This document shows positions 25,824 to 37,742 of a DNA stretch of 64,000 nt, piece after piece. Under the pieces are notes generated by a model. It did no database searches. It saw nothing but the letters and a program-made list of their open reading frames with translations, and had not been told where the DNA came from. Within the stretch, counting starts at the first letter, position 1. Each line of letters opens with the position of its first letter. Made by a program: the position numbers and the translations under genes. Source of the stretch: Mesocentrotus franciscanus (taxonomy: Eukaryota > Echinodermata > Echinoidea > Camarodonta > Strongylocentrotidae); the NCBI GenBank assembly GCA_037976565.1, contig CP137675.1, positions 31,943,820 through 32,007,819 of the forward strand, written 5' to 3'.

Positions 25824-26041
25824 ATATTAGGCACTGCTCTATTGATGTCCTGTATATTGGCCATCAGTGACAAAAGAAACAACTCGCCTCCTAACGGTAT
25901 GGAGCCCCTTCTCATCGGTCTCGTTGTATTTAACATCGGTATTTGCTTCGGATACAACTGCGGCTATGCCATCAACCCTGCCAGAGATCTGGGGCCGAGG
26001 TTGTTCACCGCCTGTGCGGGTTACGGTCAAGATGTCTGGAC
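25824..26041 (+). CDS. Aquaglyceroporin exon, helices 4-5 and second NPA box
   Basis: Acceptor CTTTAG, donor GTGAGT. It reads [20 protein letters not shown], then a [19 protein letters not shown] helix. [20 protein letters not shown] follows, with the second NPA box at 25974-25982. The Asp directly after NPAR (NPARD) is the classical mark of glycerol-conducting members; water-only aquaporins usually have Ser or another residue there. The Arg of the ar/R filter is present. The GYxxGYAxNPAR context is closest to AQP3. The exon leaves phase 2. Confidence 0.96.
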
Positions 26042-26084
26042 GTGAGTATCATGCCGCTGCGCACGAAGCGTTATTTCCAAAAGC

Positions 26085-26660
26085 CTCTCACAGACATTAA
26101 GTGCATCCGACCCTTGTAACAATTTAACTGGTTCGAAAACAGACAAATAAGAGATACAAAATGGTGAAAGTTTGAACTAAATCGCACCAATAAAAAGAGA
26201 GTTATGAATGTTTTTAATATGAGATTTAAGCACATCTCGAATTGGCGATTTAGTCAGTGAATTGTGACGTAGTCATGGAAAATTTGCACCTTTGTCGCAT
26301 ACAAAAAAATCATTACTTCCTGTTTTGTCCTAAGTCCCTTCTCCCTTGGGGCACTACTCATAATATATTATGGATAGTATAGTACTATAAGTTCTCAAAA
26401 ATGCAATACCCCCCGAGTCGTACATTTAGAAAAATTGGCAATTTGGTCATGTGTTAAAACGAACTGAAAAGTTGTCCAGCATTACGTCACAGTGGCAATA
26501 CCGATTCAGCCAATTGAAGTGCCCATACTTATGTATAGTGATTAGACCTTTCAAAGCTTCATAACTTTCTTATTTCTTGACCGATGTTATTCATACTTTC
26601 TCAAGCCTGCTTCATTGATCATTCTGCCTTAATTTAAAATAATCTGTTGAGGTTTGATTT
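26085..26660. mobile_element. Foldback element with long inverted arms in an intron
   Basis: The left arm (GAAAGTTTGAACTAAATCGC..., AGAGAGTTATGAATG, GAATTGGCGATT, GTGACGTAGTCATGG; about 26165-26280) pairs imperfectly with the right arm (CAGCATTACGTCACAGTGG, CAGCCAATTGAAGTG, CATAACTTTCTTATTTCTTG, CATACTTTCTC; about 26478-26606). It lies between the helix-5 and helix-6 exons. A single arm recurs at 12834-13010. Confidence 0.65.
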
Positions 26661-26754
26661 TCTTTTCAGGCATAATATGCAATTCTTGTTTCATATAACT
26701 TTTTATGTTAAAATGCATTATGCTAAATTTTGATTTACCGTTTTTTGTCCTCAG

Positions 26755-26903
26755 TCCCAATGGTATGCATTGGTGGTGGGTGCCTATAGTAGGACCGATT
26801 GTGGGCGCCATTTTGGGCGGATACCTTTACGTGTTTGCCATCGAACTCCATCACGACACGGACACGGCATCGGCGAGAGACGAAGACGGAGGAGGAGACT
26901 ACA
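26755..26903 (+). CDS. Aquaglyceroporin exon, loop E end and helix 6
   Basis: Acceptor GTCCTCAG, donor GTAGGT. Phase 2 joining gives TPNGMHWWWVPIVGPIVGAI, then LGGYLYVFAIELHHDTDTAS and an acidic tail. The HWWWVPIVxPxxG segment is near-identical to AQP3 (QHWWWVPIVSPLLG), and IELHH matches AQP9 (IEIHH). A long (GA)n microsatellite follows in the intron. Confidence 0.95.
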
Positions 26904-26973
26904 GTAGGTTTTCAAAAGACATTACTTGGAATGCATGTAGCTCATATCAAGTAAAGCGCTTAGCAAGTCGGAA

Positions 26974-26994
26974 CGAGAGGGATGAAAGAGAGAG

Positions 26995-27032
<38 letters not shown>

Positions 27033-27167
27033 AGGGAGAGAGAGGGAAAGGGTGGAAGATATCAAGACAAACAGAGAGAGAGGGGGAGGGGGGCAGAAAG
27101 GGTTAAAGAGGAGGGAGATAGAGAGAGTGTCAACAGAAACAAACTTAAGGGAGTGAGAAAGACAGAC

Positions 27168-27199
<32 letters not shown>

Positions 27200-27205
27200 T
27201 AAACA
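26974..27205. repeat. (GA)n microsatellite in an intron
   Basis: GA runs at about 26974-27050 and 27172-27200 with purine-rich DNA between them. Arg/Glu-rich frames here are artefacts. Confidence 0.95.
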
Positions 27206-27410
27206 GACAGAGGGGAGAAGGGGGGGGACTGTCGAGAAAGAGTTTTAAAAGATTTTATTTTTGCTTGCTTACTTGCTTGCTGGCCAGAGAATTTTGCAGT
27301 AAAAAGATTGAGTGCCCATTACATGTGATGACAATTTCTGCCCATGATTTCCAGAAATGTTTTCCCGATATTTTCTAAAGTCATTGTTTTTCATCTCGTT
27401 TCTTTGCCAG

Positions 27411-27475
27411 GGATGGCTGATTTATCAGGAAAAGGTGAAGATAACCAAGCGGTTCAGAATCATGGAGAGGCATGA
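27411..27475 (+). CDS. Aquaglyceroporin last coding exon
   Basis: Acceptor CTTTGCCAG. Phase 1 joining gives RMADLSGKGEDNQAVQNHGE, A, stop TGA at 27473-27475. This is a short hydrophilic cytoplasmic tail with no recognisable motif, usual for the family. The acceptor is good and the frame continues cleanly from the previous exon, which supports the call despite low conservation of tails. Confidence 0.8.
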
Positions 27476-28256
27476 GTGGTTGTTTGGATGAACAGTGCCC
27501 TCTCTCATTGGAGCTTCGTTCATTTTGATGAGATATCAAATAGACCAATCAGCCCAATAGAGTACTAACTGCGCACGTCATATTCGCTCATCGTCCACGT
27601 TACTGGTTCTAATCAACAGAGTCTGCACATGAGGTTTACCGCGAAATTATTCAAGCAACGGGCTGGAGCAGGGCGAATTCAGTGGTTGGGGCTGGTGTGA
27701 TCACGACAACATCGTTTAGCTCAGAATTGTTTGGAACCAGCAACCTTGACAACTTGGCCAGTATGACGTCACACTTCGGTACTCTATATGGACAATGCCG
27801 TTGTAACCATGATGACAGCTTTGGAGTACGAAATGGCTACAGATGTGCCGCACAGTTTCAAGCAGATATCTTTATGTTTCTTTCTTTGTTTTTCAATTAT
27901 TTTATCTTCATTCAGATTACTATAGGAAAATAATATATTTATCACCATATCCTTGAGGTTGAGGTTATCATTTACTTGTCATACTAAGGCCTTTCTATTT
28001 TATGGTATTTGTCTGTAATTTTTGTGTTGATGATTTCATTATCCAGATAATTCTCATGTTATGGTTTCAAAGCAAAACATTAAACATTACAGGTGGTACT
28101 GGTGAAACACTATCAGTAAAAATAAGTTGTTTTTTCCAAAGCTGTGTAAACGTCATACTTGATAGCCATAAATATATGAATTCTTGCTTCCACAACTACT
28201 TCAGAGTTTCGAATGGATTGAAGACACCAAAATGCCAAAACTTAGCACCCTTAGGG
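27476..28256 (+). other. Probable aquaporin 3' UTR
   Basis: No coding signal. An ATTAAA occurs near 28079. The first AATAAA after the stop is at 28262-28267, inside the palindrome that follows. The UTR extent is inferred. Confidence 0.4.
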
Positions 28257-28323
28257 TGAGAAATAAAGGATGAAATGTAAAATCATTAGACTAATGATTT
28301 TACATTTCATCCTTTATTTCTCA
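28257..28323. repeat. Perfect 33-bp palindrome with 1-nt centre
   Basis: Positions 28257-28289 are the exact reverse complement of 28291-28323, with only A28290 between. The arms begin TGAGAAATAAAGG. The pairing stops abruptly outside. Each strand therefore carries AATAAA at the outer part of an RNA hairpin. Confidence 0.97.
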
Positions 28324-28555
28324 TGTTTTTTATGTAGTTTTTGGAATTAAGAAAGCTAGGCAATTCTTCTGTTTATACGAGTATATCAACAATATGTGGT
28401 ATAGATAATCATGTTTGGGTTTCTTTTTTTATTTCATTTTTGTATATAAATTAATTCTTGATTCCTTTGAGTGTGTATACTTTGAGCAGTGGCGTAGCGA
28501 AAGTCCCGCCTTGAAAGGGGCACTTGGACAGGGTCGTGTCATCTTCTCACATCCT

Positions 28556-28558
28556 TAT

Positions 28559-28595
<37 letters not shown>

Positions 28596-28757
28596 GTGTG
28601 TGTACATATATATAATTATGCCGATATCTCTCTTTTCGTCTGTCTCTTTCTCAGTCTTCTCTCTGTCTGTCTGTCTCTCTTTCTATATCTCTCTCTATCT
28701 CTGTATGTCTCCATCTCTGTCTCTCTCTCTGTCCCTCTAACTCTCTTTCTCTTTTAG
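28556..28757. repeat. TC, TA and TG microsatellites
   Basis: (TC)n, (TA)n, a short TGTG run, then another TC-rich stretch. CAGTGGCGTAGCG at about 28488 just before it resembles a transposon terminus, but no partner end was found. Confidence 0.9.
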
Positions 28758-30175
28758 TGTGTTTATAGGGCACCCCCCATAGATCAATAACCACCTTGCT
28801 TACTGTATGATTAAAGAATGTACATTTCGACTGTGCTTACAGAAATCTCAGGACATTGATATATAAGTTATACAAGTGTTATGACTCTAAAATTCCCTAA
28901 ATGTATGAGGGAAAACACGGTACATTTGTTGCTGAAGTATGGATCACGAATTTTGTTAAAGTTCTTATTTTCTATCATTATTAAGTCCTTAAGCCTGTTC
29001 CAGGCCAACTGGCCCTGCTTTATTTTCTGCTAGACATTTAATACTAAATTTATTGCATTAACAGATCGAGAATCGGATGAGAGGTAGGGGGTGTGTAACG
29101 TGAAGAAATATCGTAATTTTTTTTTGACGGGTGCGTGCTGACAAATCTTGGCTATTAGTTTGCCGGCAGAATATCATATGTGCTGATAACGTATCAACAT
29201 ACCCATATCGAGGGAGCTACTTCAACCACAATACCTAATATAATAATGATGCTAATGATGTGTGTGTGTAGTAAGAGAAAATATGGTTTTGACATTTTTT
29301 TTTGTAGATGCTCACCGAAATTCAATTTGCAACATGAATGAATAGTTTTCAAAGTAGCGTTCACAAAAAATACATTTATTTACCCTTGTAATTTGAGTTG
29401 TTCTATGATAATCATGATGGTGCTTCACCTGGTCATATTTCGTTAATTTTTGATAAATTCGGTATATTATTTTGTTGTTGTGTCTAACTTGAGAACGATT
29501 GCATTAGTTAGGAAGAAATAAAATCTATTTTCCTGCCGTGTTTGTGTTATAATTATGGTGTAACAGATTGCACTTTGTATTTAAAATAGGGATTCTTGAA
29601 AAGTAGAACGAAAGGATGACGTAAGAACCAAAGGATTTTTTTCTGTAAAGAGATAAGATAGTAGATACGGGAAGTACCTTAAGACTTCTAATCACAGCAG
29701 ACTGAATTTTGATTAACACTCCAACCAGAATCTTGCTGCATTCATTCTTCCTTTTTCATGTTTAGTTATTTCTCACCACGTTTCAAACCGTGTGATTGTT
29801 TACTCTGTCTTAAAGCTATACTGTACCAGAAGCACTACCGCAAAATTCCCTCTCGCGCCATTTCATGTCAGCTATAGCAGTATGATCCCGTAACTCGCTG
29901 CTTTCCTAGCTTCGCTGATGGTTTTCGCATCGAGTCCTCTGTCTGCGAAGACATTAGGTAATGTGTTACGCACTGTTGGCAAGTTGACCAGGAGGTGGCG
30001 TTGTGCAATAACCAGTACGCTAGGGCAGAAAGTTGATCAGTTCAGTATCGCTTTAAAATGTCTGTTCCAGTGTATATGCATGATCCTGCATGTAGTAGAA
30101 TTGTTAAGTGCACTATTCTACCCTTTGATGTTTGAAATGATTGTGCGTTTCAAATCTACCAATCAAACCCCTTCT
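28758..30175. other. Intergenic DNA, nothing recognised
   Basis: AT-rich. Short unsupported open frames only. Confidence 0.4.
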
Positions 30176-30910
30176 TGCACAGTTGTCCTACTGCAGTGGT
30201 AGTCCAAAGTGTGATTCTCTCTAACATAGTGTGGAATCTAGTGGACACACAGTGAACGCGTTATGTTATGTAATGAAAATCATCCAAGCTCTGCCAATTG
30301 TCGCCCTTTGATGGTGTTTTCACTGGTGTCGAACACACTGGATTACACAGTGTGGACATAGTGTTAATAAAGTCTGTTATACGATTAAAGTTTTCACAGT
30401 TTCTCTTGATCACACTAAAGTAATGATAGTGGTACCCACACTATAATTTTCGTTGTCAGTACAATGTATATCATAGTGTGCATGGTGTCGATACAGGTTG
30501 AACGCATTATGAAAGTTTCCAAGATCCCCCAGTGGTCACACCAGTGTTACTCCACAGCGCGATTCTACCGTGTAGCAAATGTTTGTACCACAGAGGATTA
30601 AAGAGTGTTAATGAAGTGTCAATAACGTCTGCTATACGATGCCATCCAGTTCTGTATGAACATGGAAAAAGCTGTCGGAGGTACAAGAGCAACAGTAGAC
30701 AGAGAGGGGTGGCACAAACTTGTGATGGCCACAGCAGCGCAGTTAGCGCCACCTGACTGATAAAAGAAGAATACAATGAAAGCGTTCACAGTTTTCTCTT
30801 GCACAGAACATTGCTGAACATGTGGGTACCATGCATACTGTGTTTCTCTATGTCAGTACAGTATCTGCCACAGTGTGGAAACAGTTTTCGAGCTACTTTA
30901 ACTCAATGTA
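30176..30910. repeat. Old degenerate tandem duplication rich in CACAGTGTGG
   Basis: Blocks recur in the same order. GTCTGTTATACGAT (30371) and GTCTGCTATACGAT (30628) match, as do TTCACAGTTTCTCTTG (30391) and TTCACAGTTTTCTCTTG (30784). GTCAGTACAATGTATATCATAGTGTG (30456) matches a similar block at 30852. The offset changes from about 257 to about 395, so the second copy has about 136 extra bases. No coding signal. Confidence 0.6.
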
Positions 30911-32221
30911 GACATTCTGGAAATGTTAAAAATACATCCTGTGGCATGCTCACATCATGCACGGTGAAGATGTAAATAGCCAATGCCATTTGTCATAATT
31001 TCAAGTCTGTGATGTACACTACGTTTTTCAGTATGCTTGAGGGGCGAGACGATGTAAGACGTACATATTATACAAATCACCAGGGCATCTTTTACCATTG
31101 TCTGGAAATGTCAATTTTTATTATATTCAAAATCAGTTTTATAAAAAATATTATTCTTCAATTTTTATTAAAGAGATGCACTGTAAATAATCTTGAAGAT
31201 TTTTGCACATATATCTATTATGTATAAACTGTTCTCATTCACCGATTAACAACTTTTCTTTCGCATGTTTTTCGATAGTTTACCTGAAATTGTACGTTGT
31301 TTAGATAATTCCTGTTGTGGTGTTTCGTCTTTATTGAATGACCTCTGTATTCAGTGTACTATAGACCAATAAATATCCATATGGACGTAGTTATCTTAGA
31401 CCATATTCATCTTTGTTGACTTGTGATTATTGTGCATTTTAGCGATGTTTTTATTTTTCACTCCACGTTAAGTCTTTGACTAAAGTTTGCGTTAGTTACA
31501 TGTATTACGTTTATCTCTTCATGTAAGACGTATTATGATTATTAATCATTATTTTAATTAACAACGAAATGTTTTGTTTTTTTAATTCTCACACATACAC
31601 ATTAAAAATCAGACGAGTAACGATTGGTAATCCAAAGGTAGGCACGGGAGCGCTCCTAAATAAACCTGATTTACCCATTAAGTACACAAAATGTGCCGCT
31701 TCTAATTTTGCCAGCAAGTTTAGACCTTACAAAATACCTGAAAAATATAACCTTTTATTTCGTTTATATTATAATAAAGTATATAATAAACAGGTGACAT
31801 TTACTAGATTATTTCTGTAAAAATCATTCAATAATTAAGATAAATACATAACCCCCTTTGTCAAGACGACTAAGCAGCGCTTCACCCAAACCGTCCTAAT
31901 ACAAATTCCCCGACATCCCAAGGGAATACGTGTATGGGATGCCGGTGAAATTGTACTTATGACAATCTCGTGAAACGATATTCTGGTGATCTGTAGATAT
32001 AAGTTAAAGTAGTCGCTTTATAGATTTCACAATTGAGATTTTAATTCGTTCTAGATTTCAAAGCTATTGAGTAAGCTTCATCCAGTTTCTTTTAATATAG
32101 CCCCTCCCCCTCCCCCTCCCACAATCAACTGGTATTTGTTTACATTTGTCACGATGCATCAAACTCAGATCTTCATGTCTCGCATGTCTCGGCAATTTAA
32201 ATGAAGTAACTTTGATCTACT
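30911..32221. other. Intergenic DNA, nothing recognised
   Basis: An 83-codon frame at 31569-31820 has a varied amino-acid composition but no family I recognise and no start context or splice partner. Confidence 0.35.
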
Positions 32222-32290
32222 TCTTCTTTTTCTTCTCTCTCTTCTCTCTCTCTCTCTCTCTTCTCTCTCGCTCTCTTTATCTCTTTCCCT
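32222..32290. repeat. TC-rich microsatellite
   Basis: TTC and TC runs. Confidence 0.9.
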
Positions 32291-32377
32291 GCCCCTCTGT
32301 ACTCTCTACCCAGACAAACAACTAAGATAGCGACCCCCTCCCCCCCAAGAAACAAAATTAAAATTATACACTAGATT

Positions 32378-33160
32378 TGAATTCGTCACTACTGACGATT
32401 AAGGTGATCCGCAGCAGATCGATCGGAGCTGAATGACGCATAAAGTTGCGTAGCAACTACCGGAAAAGGGGGACGGAAAATAGAAATAGAAGAAGAAAAA
32501 AAACCTCGGGAGTGTGGTTTTTTTTACACGCCCACCGACGTTACTCCGATTTTTGCAGTGTAAAAGCAAACTTCGGTAAGATAGGCCAACCGGTTTTTCG
32601 TCACGTGACTCTCCTCGCTTCCGCGCTAACGCATGCAGGGCGTGTAATCTTTATTTACACGGTAGCCTGTGATTTCACGGTTTTTAATTTCAATAAACGC
32701 ACTCGCGAGGAGTCTAGTTAGCTAGCTAAACCTGCGCATGCGCACATGGTTACCGTTATGGTTAGTGATAGGGTTATAATAATCATGCAAACACATCTTT
32801 CATCAACCCATCGTTAGCTCAATTGGTAAGGGCAGCGTAATACGACGTTCGAATCACAGTATTTATTCAATTTTATTTTTTGCCTTTATAAAAATTAATA
32901 GTGAGGCAAAGCAATAAATAATTAAAGTCTAATTGTTTGTGCCCTCTTTCCAAGCTGACGTCACGGTTGAGTGATATCAATGAGAGGGAGTAGTTTTTTC
33001 ATAGGCATTAGGAATTATTGGTGCAAATTTGATGGTGAGCAGCTGGTGTGTTTTTAATAAAACCGCGCGACAAAAAAAGTACAGAAAGAAAGGATAAATC
33101 AATCAATAAATAAAGATTCTCACGAAATCAAGAGGTGATCTGCAGGATCTGCTGCAAATT
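32378..33160. repeat. Dispersed repeat with short palindromic ends
   Basis: The left end GAATTCGTCACTACTGACGATTAAGGTGATC and the right end TTCTCACGAAATCAAGAGGTGATCTGC use the same motifs as the ends of the repeats near 16610, 19600 and 50110. No transposase. Inside lies a truncated tRNA-like piece (32806-32862). Confidence 0.55.
32806..32862 (+). repeat. Truncated tRNA-like sequence
   Basis: TTAGCTCAATTGGTAAG resembles a D arm/box A and CGTTCGAATCAC a box B. The anticodon region between them is only about 13 nt, too short for a cloverleaf. It is probably a SINE-head relic. Confidence 0.5.
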
Positions 33161-34672
33161 ACCAAATAAAAAGCTGGAACTGTTCCTGCTTGCCTTCCTA
33201 TCGGCCACTGAAGTGAAGCGATCATCTACGAGAGATATAGGAAGAGAAAGGCAGAGATCCCGCTCTATAAATGCAGTATTCTTGTGCAACCGCGCTGCAA
33301 AGGTCGCATTTCGAATTTGATTTAAAGGAATGCGGCTTTAGGAAGAACGCAAACATGTGAGTAGGCCTACCAAGTTTCCTCGCTTTTTCAATTTGTGTGT
33401 GGTGCTGCCATGGAATCTTGAGTTCAGCTGAAAATCATGCATTTACATAATTCGGTCTGATAGCAAAGTGAGTTCAAGTTGAGTTCTCGTGTAGTTCAGG
33501 CTTACTCATAATCAATGTGACGTGTTTTATGCACGGAGTGACTAGAATTTTTAATTGATTTTGACGTACCGGGCATTTCCTGGGCCTTCGGAGGGTAAGG
33601 CAAAATATTCAAGCTTGGAAGTGAATCTGAGAGAGAGAGGGAGAGAGAGAGAGAGAGCGCGCGAGCGCGAAGCCATCAAGCAATTTATGGATAATGTTTA
33701 CATACTTTATAGTTACACAATAATTGACGTCTCCAAAATTGATAAAGCATCGGAATCGTCTTACGGGCAAGGAAGTGCATGTTACATGGAAAGCCTCACT
33801 TTGATATTGTACATCCATTGCAACTTCGCATTGATTCTCACTCCATCATGCATTCCAACGGACGATGGGGCGTTCGTCGGCCTCACTCTATGCTTGATAG
33901 GTTAAAAAGTTAATGTATTGATACAGATGAACCAAAATCATTATGGATTCATATAATTATTACAAAATAACACGATTGCAACTACTTTCGCCTAGTCAAT
34001 TTCAATAGGCTTGCCCGTCACCTATTGAGACGTGCGAACATGACAATGACGCACTACGTGATCTAAACATGATTTCTATGGGATATACAAAGGGATATTC
34101 AATTTGCCCTTCAATTGGTTCTTCGAAAATAGTCGCAATCGTGCGAAAAATGAAATTTCAGTTCTTTACATTCAAAGTGTGAATTATTTTCTCATTACAT
34201 TTATTTGATTCTGATAGCAAAGTAGGTAGGTTTTCTACAGTCATTCACCCCTGTGTGGATAATGTTGTCCTGGAATAGGTTAAGAATAGAGTTGTCATTA
34301 CTTTCTTTATGATTATTTCTAGATCAAATGAGTACCAGTAGATATTACCTCATGGCAGTACAAATATGGTCTTGGATAATGACTGAGAACGAAATCGATT
34401 GTATTTTGATTTTTATTGATTTATTTATTGTCCTTTTTTCAAAATGTTAGCTAATCAAGGGGGAAAGGGACCACCAGACAATAACTAAATTAAGAACTAT
34501 ATTTTCTCAGGCAAAAACATATCTCAGGCAAAACACAAAGAGATAGGCATACATATCACATGCCATAAACCTAGTGGAAATGATATTGCAGATATAAAAG
34601 TGAGGCGAATCTGAGAATCGGATAACATCTCTAGAATAGCCATTATTCAAAGGCAAATCAACAAATCTCACA
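33161..34672. other. Intergenic DNA
   Basis: A GA microsatellite lies at about 33630-33662. A repeat at about 33970-34110 is the inverted counterpart of those at 24990-25150 and 42680-42800 (shared: AATAGGTGACGC..AAGGC complement and an ATCATGTT block). No gene. Confidence 0.4.
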
Positions 34673-34680
34673 CCCTTCAG

Positions 34681-34806
34681 CAGGGCTCAAATTAATTTTT
34701 TGTCCACGGGGGCTCTTCCAAAAAAAAACCCGTGGGTAATCTGACGAAGGCGATTACGTAGCTCACGGGGGCAAATCGCCCATCGCCCCGTGTATTTTGA
34801 GCCTTG
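34681..34806. mobile_element. Small hAT-like MITE, 126 bp
   Basis: Begins CAGGGCTCAAAT and ends ATTTTGAGCCTTG (complement CAAGGCTCAAAAT). A perfect 8-bp direct repeat, CCCTTCAG, flanks it at 34673-34680 and 34807-34814. CA-type termini and an 8-bp duplication indicate hAT. The internal Arg-rich minus frame is incidental. Confidence 0.85.
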
Positions 34807-35825
34807 CCCTTCAGTCTGCAAGACATATTTCAGGGATTTAATCATATCACATGTTACAAAATTTCTCACCCGTTGCAAATGGGATTATTGATTAGATACG
34901 GTTGATTGGCGTAGACATGTAGGCCGTTACTTTGATAAAGAAAATGAATAAATTCATATAATACTTTATTGATTTCCCTCATATAAAAAAGCACCTGTTC
35001 TTTCCCACCCAAAATGTACATGTACAGTTAACAAATTAATTATTCATACACTAACCAAGTTTGTAATTGTTAAGTGTGTTAAACATTGATATTTCTTGAG
35101 AATGAGATATATTAGAGTTTTACATCCAAAAGTATTCAACAAAGGCCCTAATTCAACCAGTCCACCTTTCATTTTTGAGTCACGAAAAAACAAAAACAAA
35201 AACACCCAATTTACTAGGGTATGAATAATTTAGTTGTTTACTATATTTATGTACCATCATGCATATCGACCTGTTTTATTAATATGTTTCCTATAATATT
35301 CGTAATCAAGCAGTACTAAAACTATCAAACCTATAATATTTTAAGAGATGGGTCTTTGTATATAACGAAAATTGATATTTTAAAATATTTTCTAGTGCCA
35401 GTATTGCCTTTAAAATACCATCACAGCTTATCTTGTAAACCATGTCCCTGTATCTACAGTGAGTAAGGCCGACGAATGCCTTGTTGCGTGGAGTGGTATG
35501 GAGACCGGGAGATGTTTCACAAAGATTAAGATCCACTTTAAATTAGATTTAACTATGGCAGGCCATTCATGCCATTTATTGCTCTCACCATTGTGATCTT
35601 GATATGACATTTTTTCCTTCAATAATGAATTATCAAAAAATGTCAATTCTGTAGATTTGTGACCATGATTTTTACGTCCTTTGAATGACCAATGCCAGTA
35701 AATGGTGAGAGCAAACAGTGGCATGAACGGCCTGCCATAGTTAAGTCCAACTTAAAGTCAATCTTAGTCTTTGTGAAACACCCCCTGGTGTTGTCCCTCT
35801 TTCTTGGAGTAGGGCTAATAATGAA

Positions 35826-35970
35826 ATATGATAACAGTAATAATCTGGATTATTTTATGTATCGCTTAATTCGAAATACGGTCTCTAAGCGCTTTACAGA
35901 TAGTATTACCCCGGTCATCGGATTCATTCACGCACAATGTGTAACATCTCCTCTCCCTAGGGAATATTCC
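35826..35970 (-). mobile_element. SINE body fragment
   Basis: ATCGCTTAATTCGAAATACG, TCTAAGCGCTTTACAGATAG, CCCCGGTCATCGGATTC and TCTCCTCTCCCTAGGG match the body of the SINE at 5686. The tRNA-like head is missing. Confidence 0.65.
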
Positions 35971-36035
35971 TACCTTATGGTTACCGTGAGGGCATATGGT
36001 AATTATTAACACAAAGGCATTCGTCACCCTGCCAG

Positions 36036-37325
36036 GTCAATTCAATTCAATTCAAGTTTATTTCCACAATCTGATAAAAAAATACAAAGACAATCAAAAG
36101 ACAAACAGGAATACATCAATAAGTATAATATAACAGATAGTGGTGGGATCGACAATAGGCCTACAGGCCTTTCTATGGTCAATCCCTGAAGTATATACAT
36201 TCATTTTTGTTTTGATATTTATACAGGGTGGCACATATCACCTATTTGGTTAGCATAAAACAAATAACAGCAGCAAAAACAAAATAGATAAATACGCAAG
36301 CATTTAAACTGGTATAATACAAAATAATTGGTATCCTCATGAAATAACTGATCATTCAAGAATTATCCTTGATCTTTTACAAGTATTATGTGAATGGAAT
36401 TTTCAATTTAAATAGAAAATACATTAACAAAATGAAAATTTAAAAAAGAATAGATGATAACCACGTATTGTAAAGAAAGAACAAAAATGATTGAAAACGT
36501 ACATTTTTTATAATCTGATATAGCTTAACACACGGGATACTAAAATTGTTATATACATATTTACATTGGATTGCTCTTTCATTAATACACTTAGGTTGTT
36601 TACAAAAATGGATACATTACATGTATGTATACATGATATAAAGTTAATAATGTCAACCAAATGTAATAATTTTGCCAATAGGAACAATTGGTAAGCTTCG
36701 CAGGAAACCCCCAAAAAAAAAAAAAAGTTCACTTACACGTCATCTGCAGATAACAGGGCTTTTAGAGTGTGTTTTAAACTGTTCAAAGTAGGTGAAGTCT
36801 TGATAGACATTTCAAGTTGGTTCCAGAAATTAGAGGACTATTTTTATATGTGTCCGTCCACGCAATATTTCCCTTACAGCATGTCTTGTGTTGTGAAAAT
36901 GTAGTGAACATATCATTTGAAGATACTTCAAATCCTTCTCCCAGCACTACACGTGCAGCTACTTTTTGAACCTTTTGTAATTTAATCGTTTGTCTTTGAA
37001 ATCGCTCAGACCAAACCGAGGAACAATAATCGAAATGAGGAAGAACGATGGCATTATATAGAAGTTTTAGAGATCTTGTTGGAACATAACTTTTGACTCG
37101 CTTAATTACACTTATATTTTTTTGAGCAGTTTTAATAAGTTTTCCACATTTTCCGTCAAACGTATCTCCTCGTCAATCATGACACCCAGGTATTTTGCCA
37201 CTTTTACTATTTTCAAACAGCTGCCGTTTAGTGTGACAGAAAAATCATTTACTATGTTAAGAACTGATCGTGGTCCAATAAGCATCACATTTGTCTTATC
37301 CGCATTAAGAACTAGTATATACATA
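36036..37325 (-). pseudogene. 5'-truncated CR1/Jockey-like LINE
   Basis: On the minus strand from 37324 it reads LNADKTNVMLIGPRSVLN, then SVTLNGSCLKIVKVAKYLGV and MIDEEIRL. This is the stretch after the catalytic Asp pair of many reverse transcriptases (NxxKT..M, KYLGV). Frame-shifted continuation gives RSLKLLYNAIVLPHFDYCSS and VWSERFQRQTIKLQKVQKVA, the standard C-terminal region. A 3' UTR follows down to (TCAAT)n at 36037-36054, which is the element's tail. Its ACAGGGTGGCACATATCACC block is shared with 48600-48620. Confidence 0.8.
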
Positions 37326-37475
37326 AAAAGTCTAATTTAACAAAACGTGAACAAAGTAACTTACAATACAACAACAACAACTACAATAAGAAAACAAAAA
37401 GGGTGAGGAAAAGGATGGCAGAGGAAGGTGAGAAGGCAAATTAATATAAATGTAAAAGATGATTTTTAGCGTGTT

Positions 37476-37742
37476 TTATACTCTACGGGAGGACCGCCGG
37501 CGAGACAAACGAATATCACTAGCGATATTATTTTCGATACTACATCCGCAATGAGTAATATATTTAGCATTATGATTTTTATATGTTCGTTTAAAAACTG
37601 AAAGACTTTTGGTACATTTCAAGGTATTCGAGAGATTATTCCACATGATCGGCCCTGAGTATTTGATAGTACATCTAGAGACATTATATCTATAATTAGG
37701 AACATACAAATTATTTATACAGTAGGCTTGCGGTTGCACCAT
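37476..37742 (-). pseudogene. C-terminal remnant of a second LINE ORF2
   Basis: The minus frame reads YRYNVSRCTIKYSGPIMWNN, then LSNTLKCTKSLSVFKRTYKN. This matches the extreme C-terminal pattern of CR1/Jockey-type ORF2 (x-IKYxGPxxWN-x-L...S...FK). It sits upstream (in minus orientation) of the RT fragment, so it belongs to a separate insertion. Confidence 0.7.

Noticed and set aside
31569..31820. 83-codon frame with mixed composition
   Set aside because: No recognised family and no supporting gene structure. Left as non-coding, though less certain than the others.
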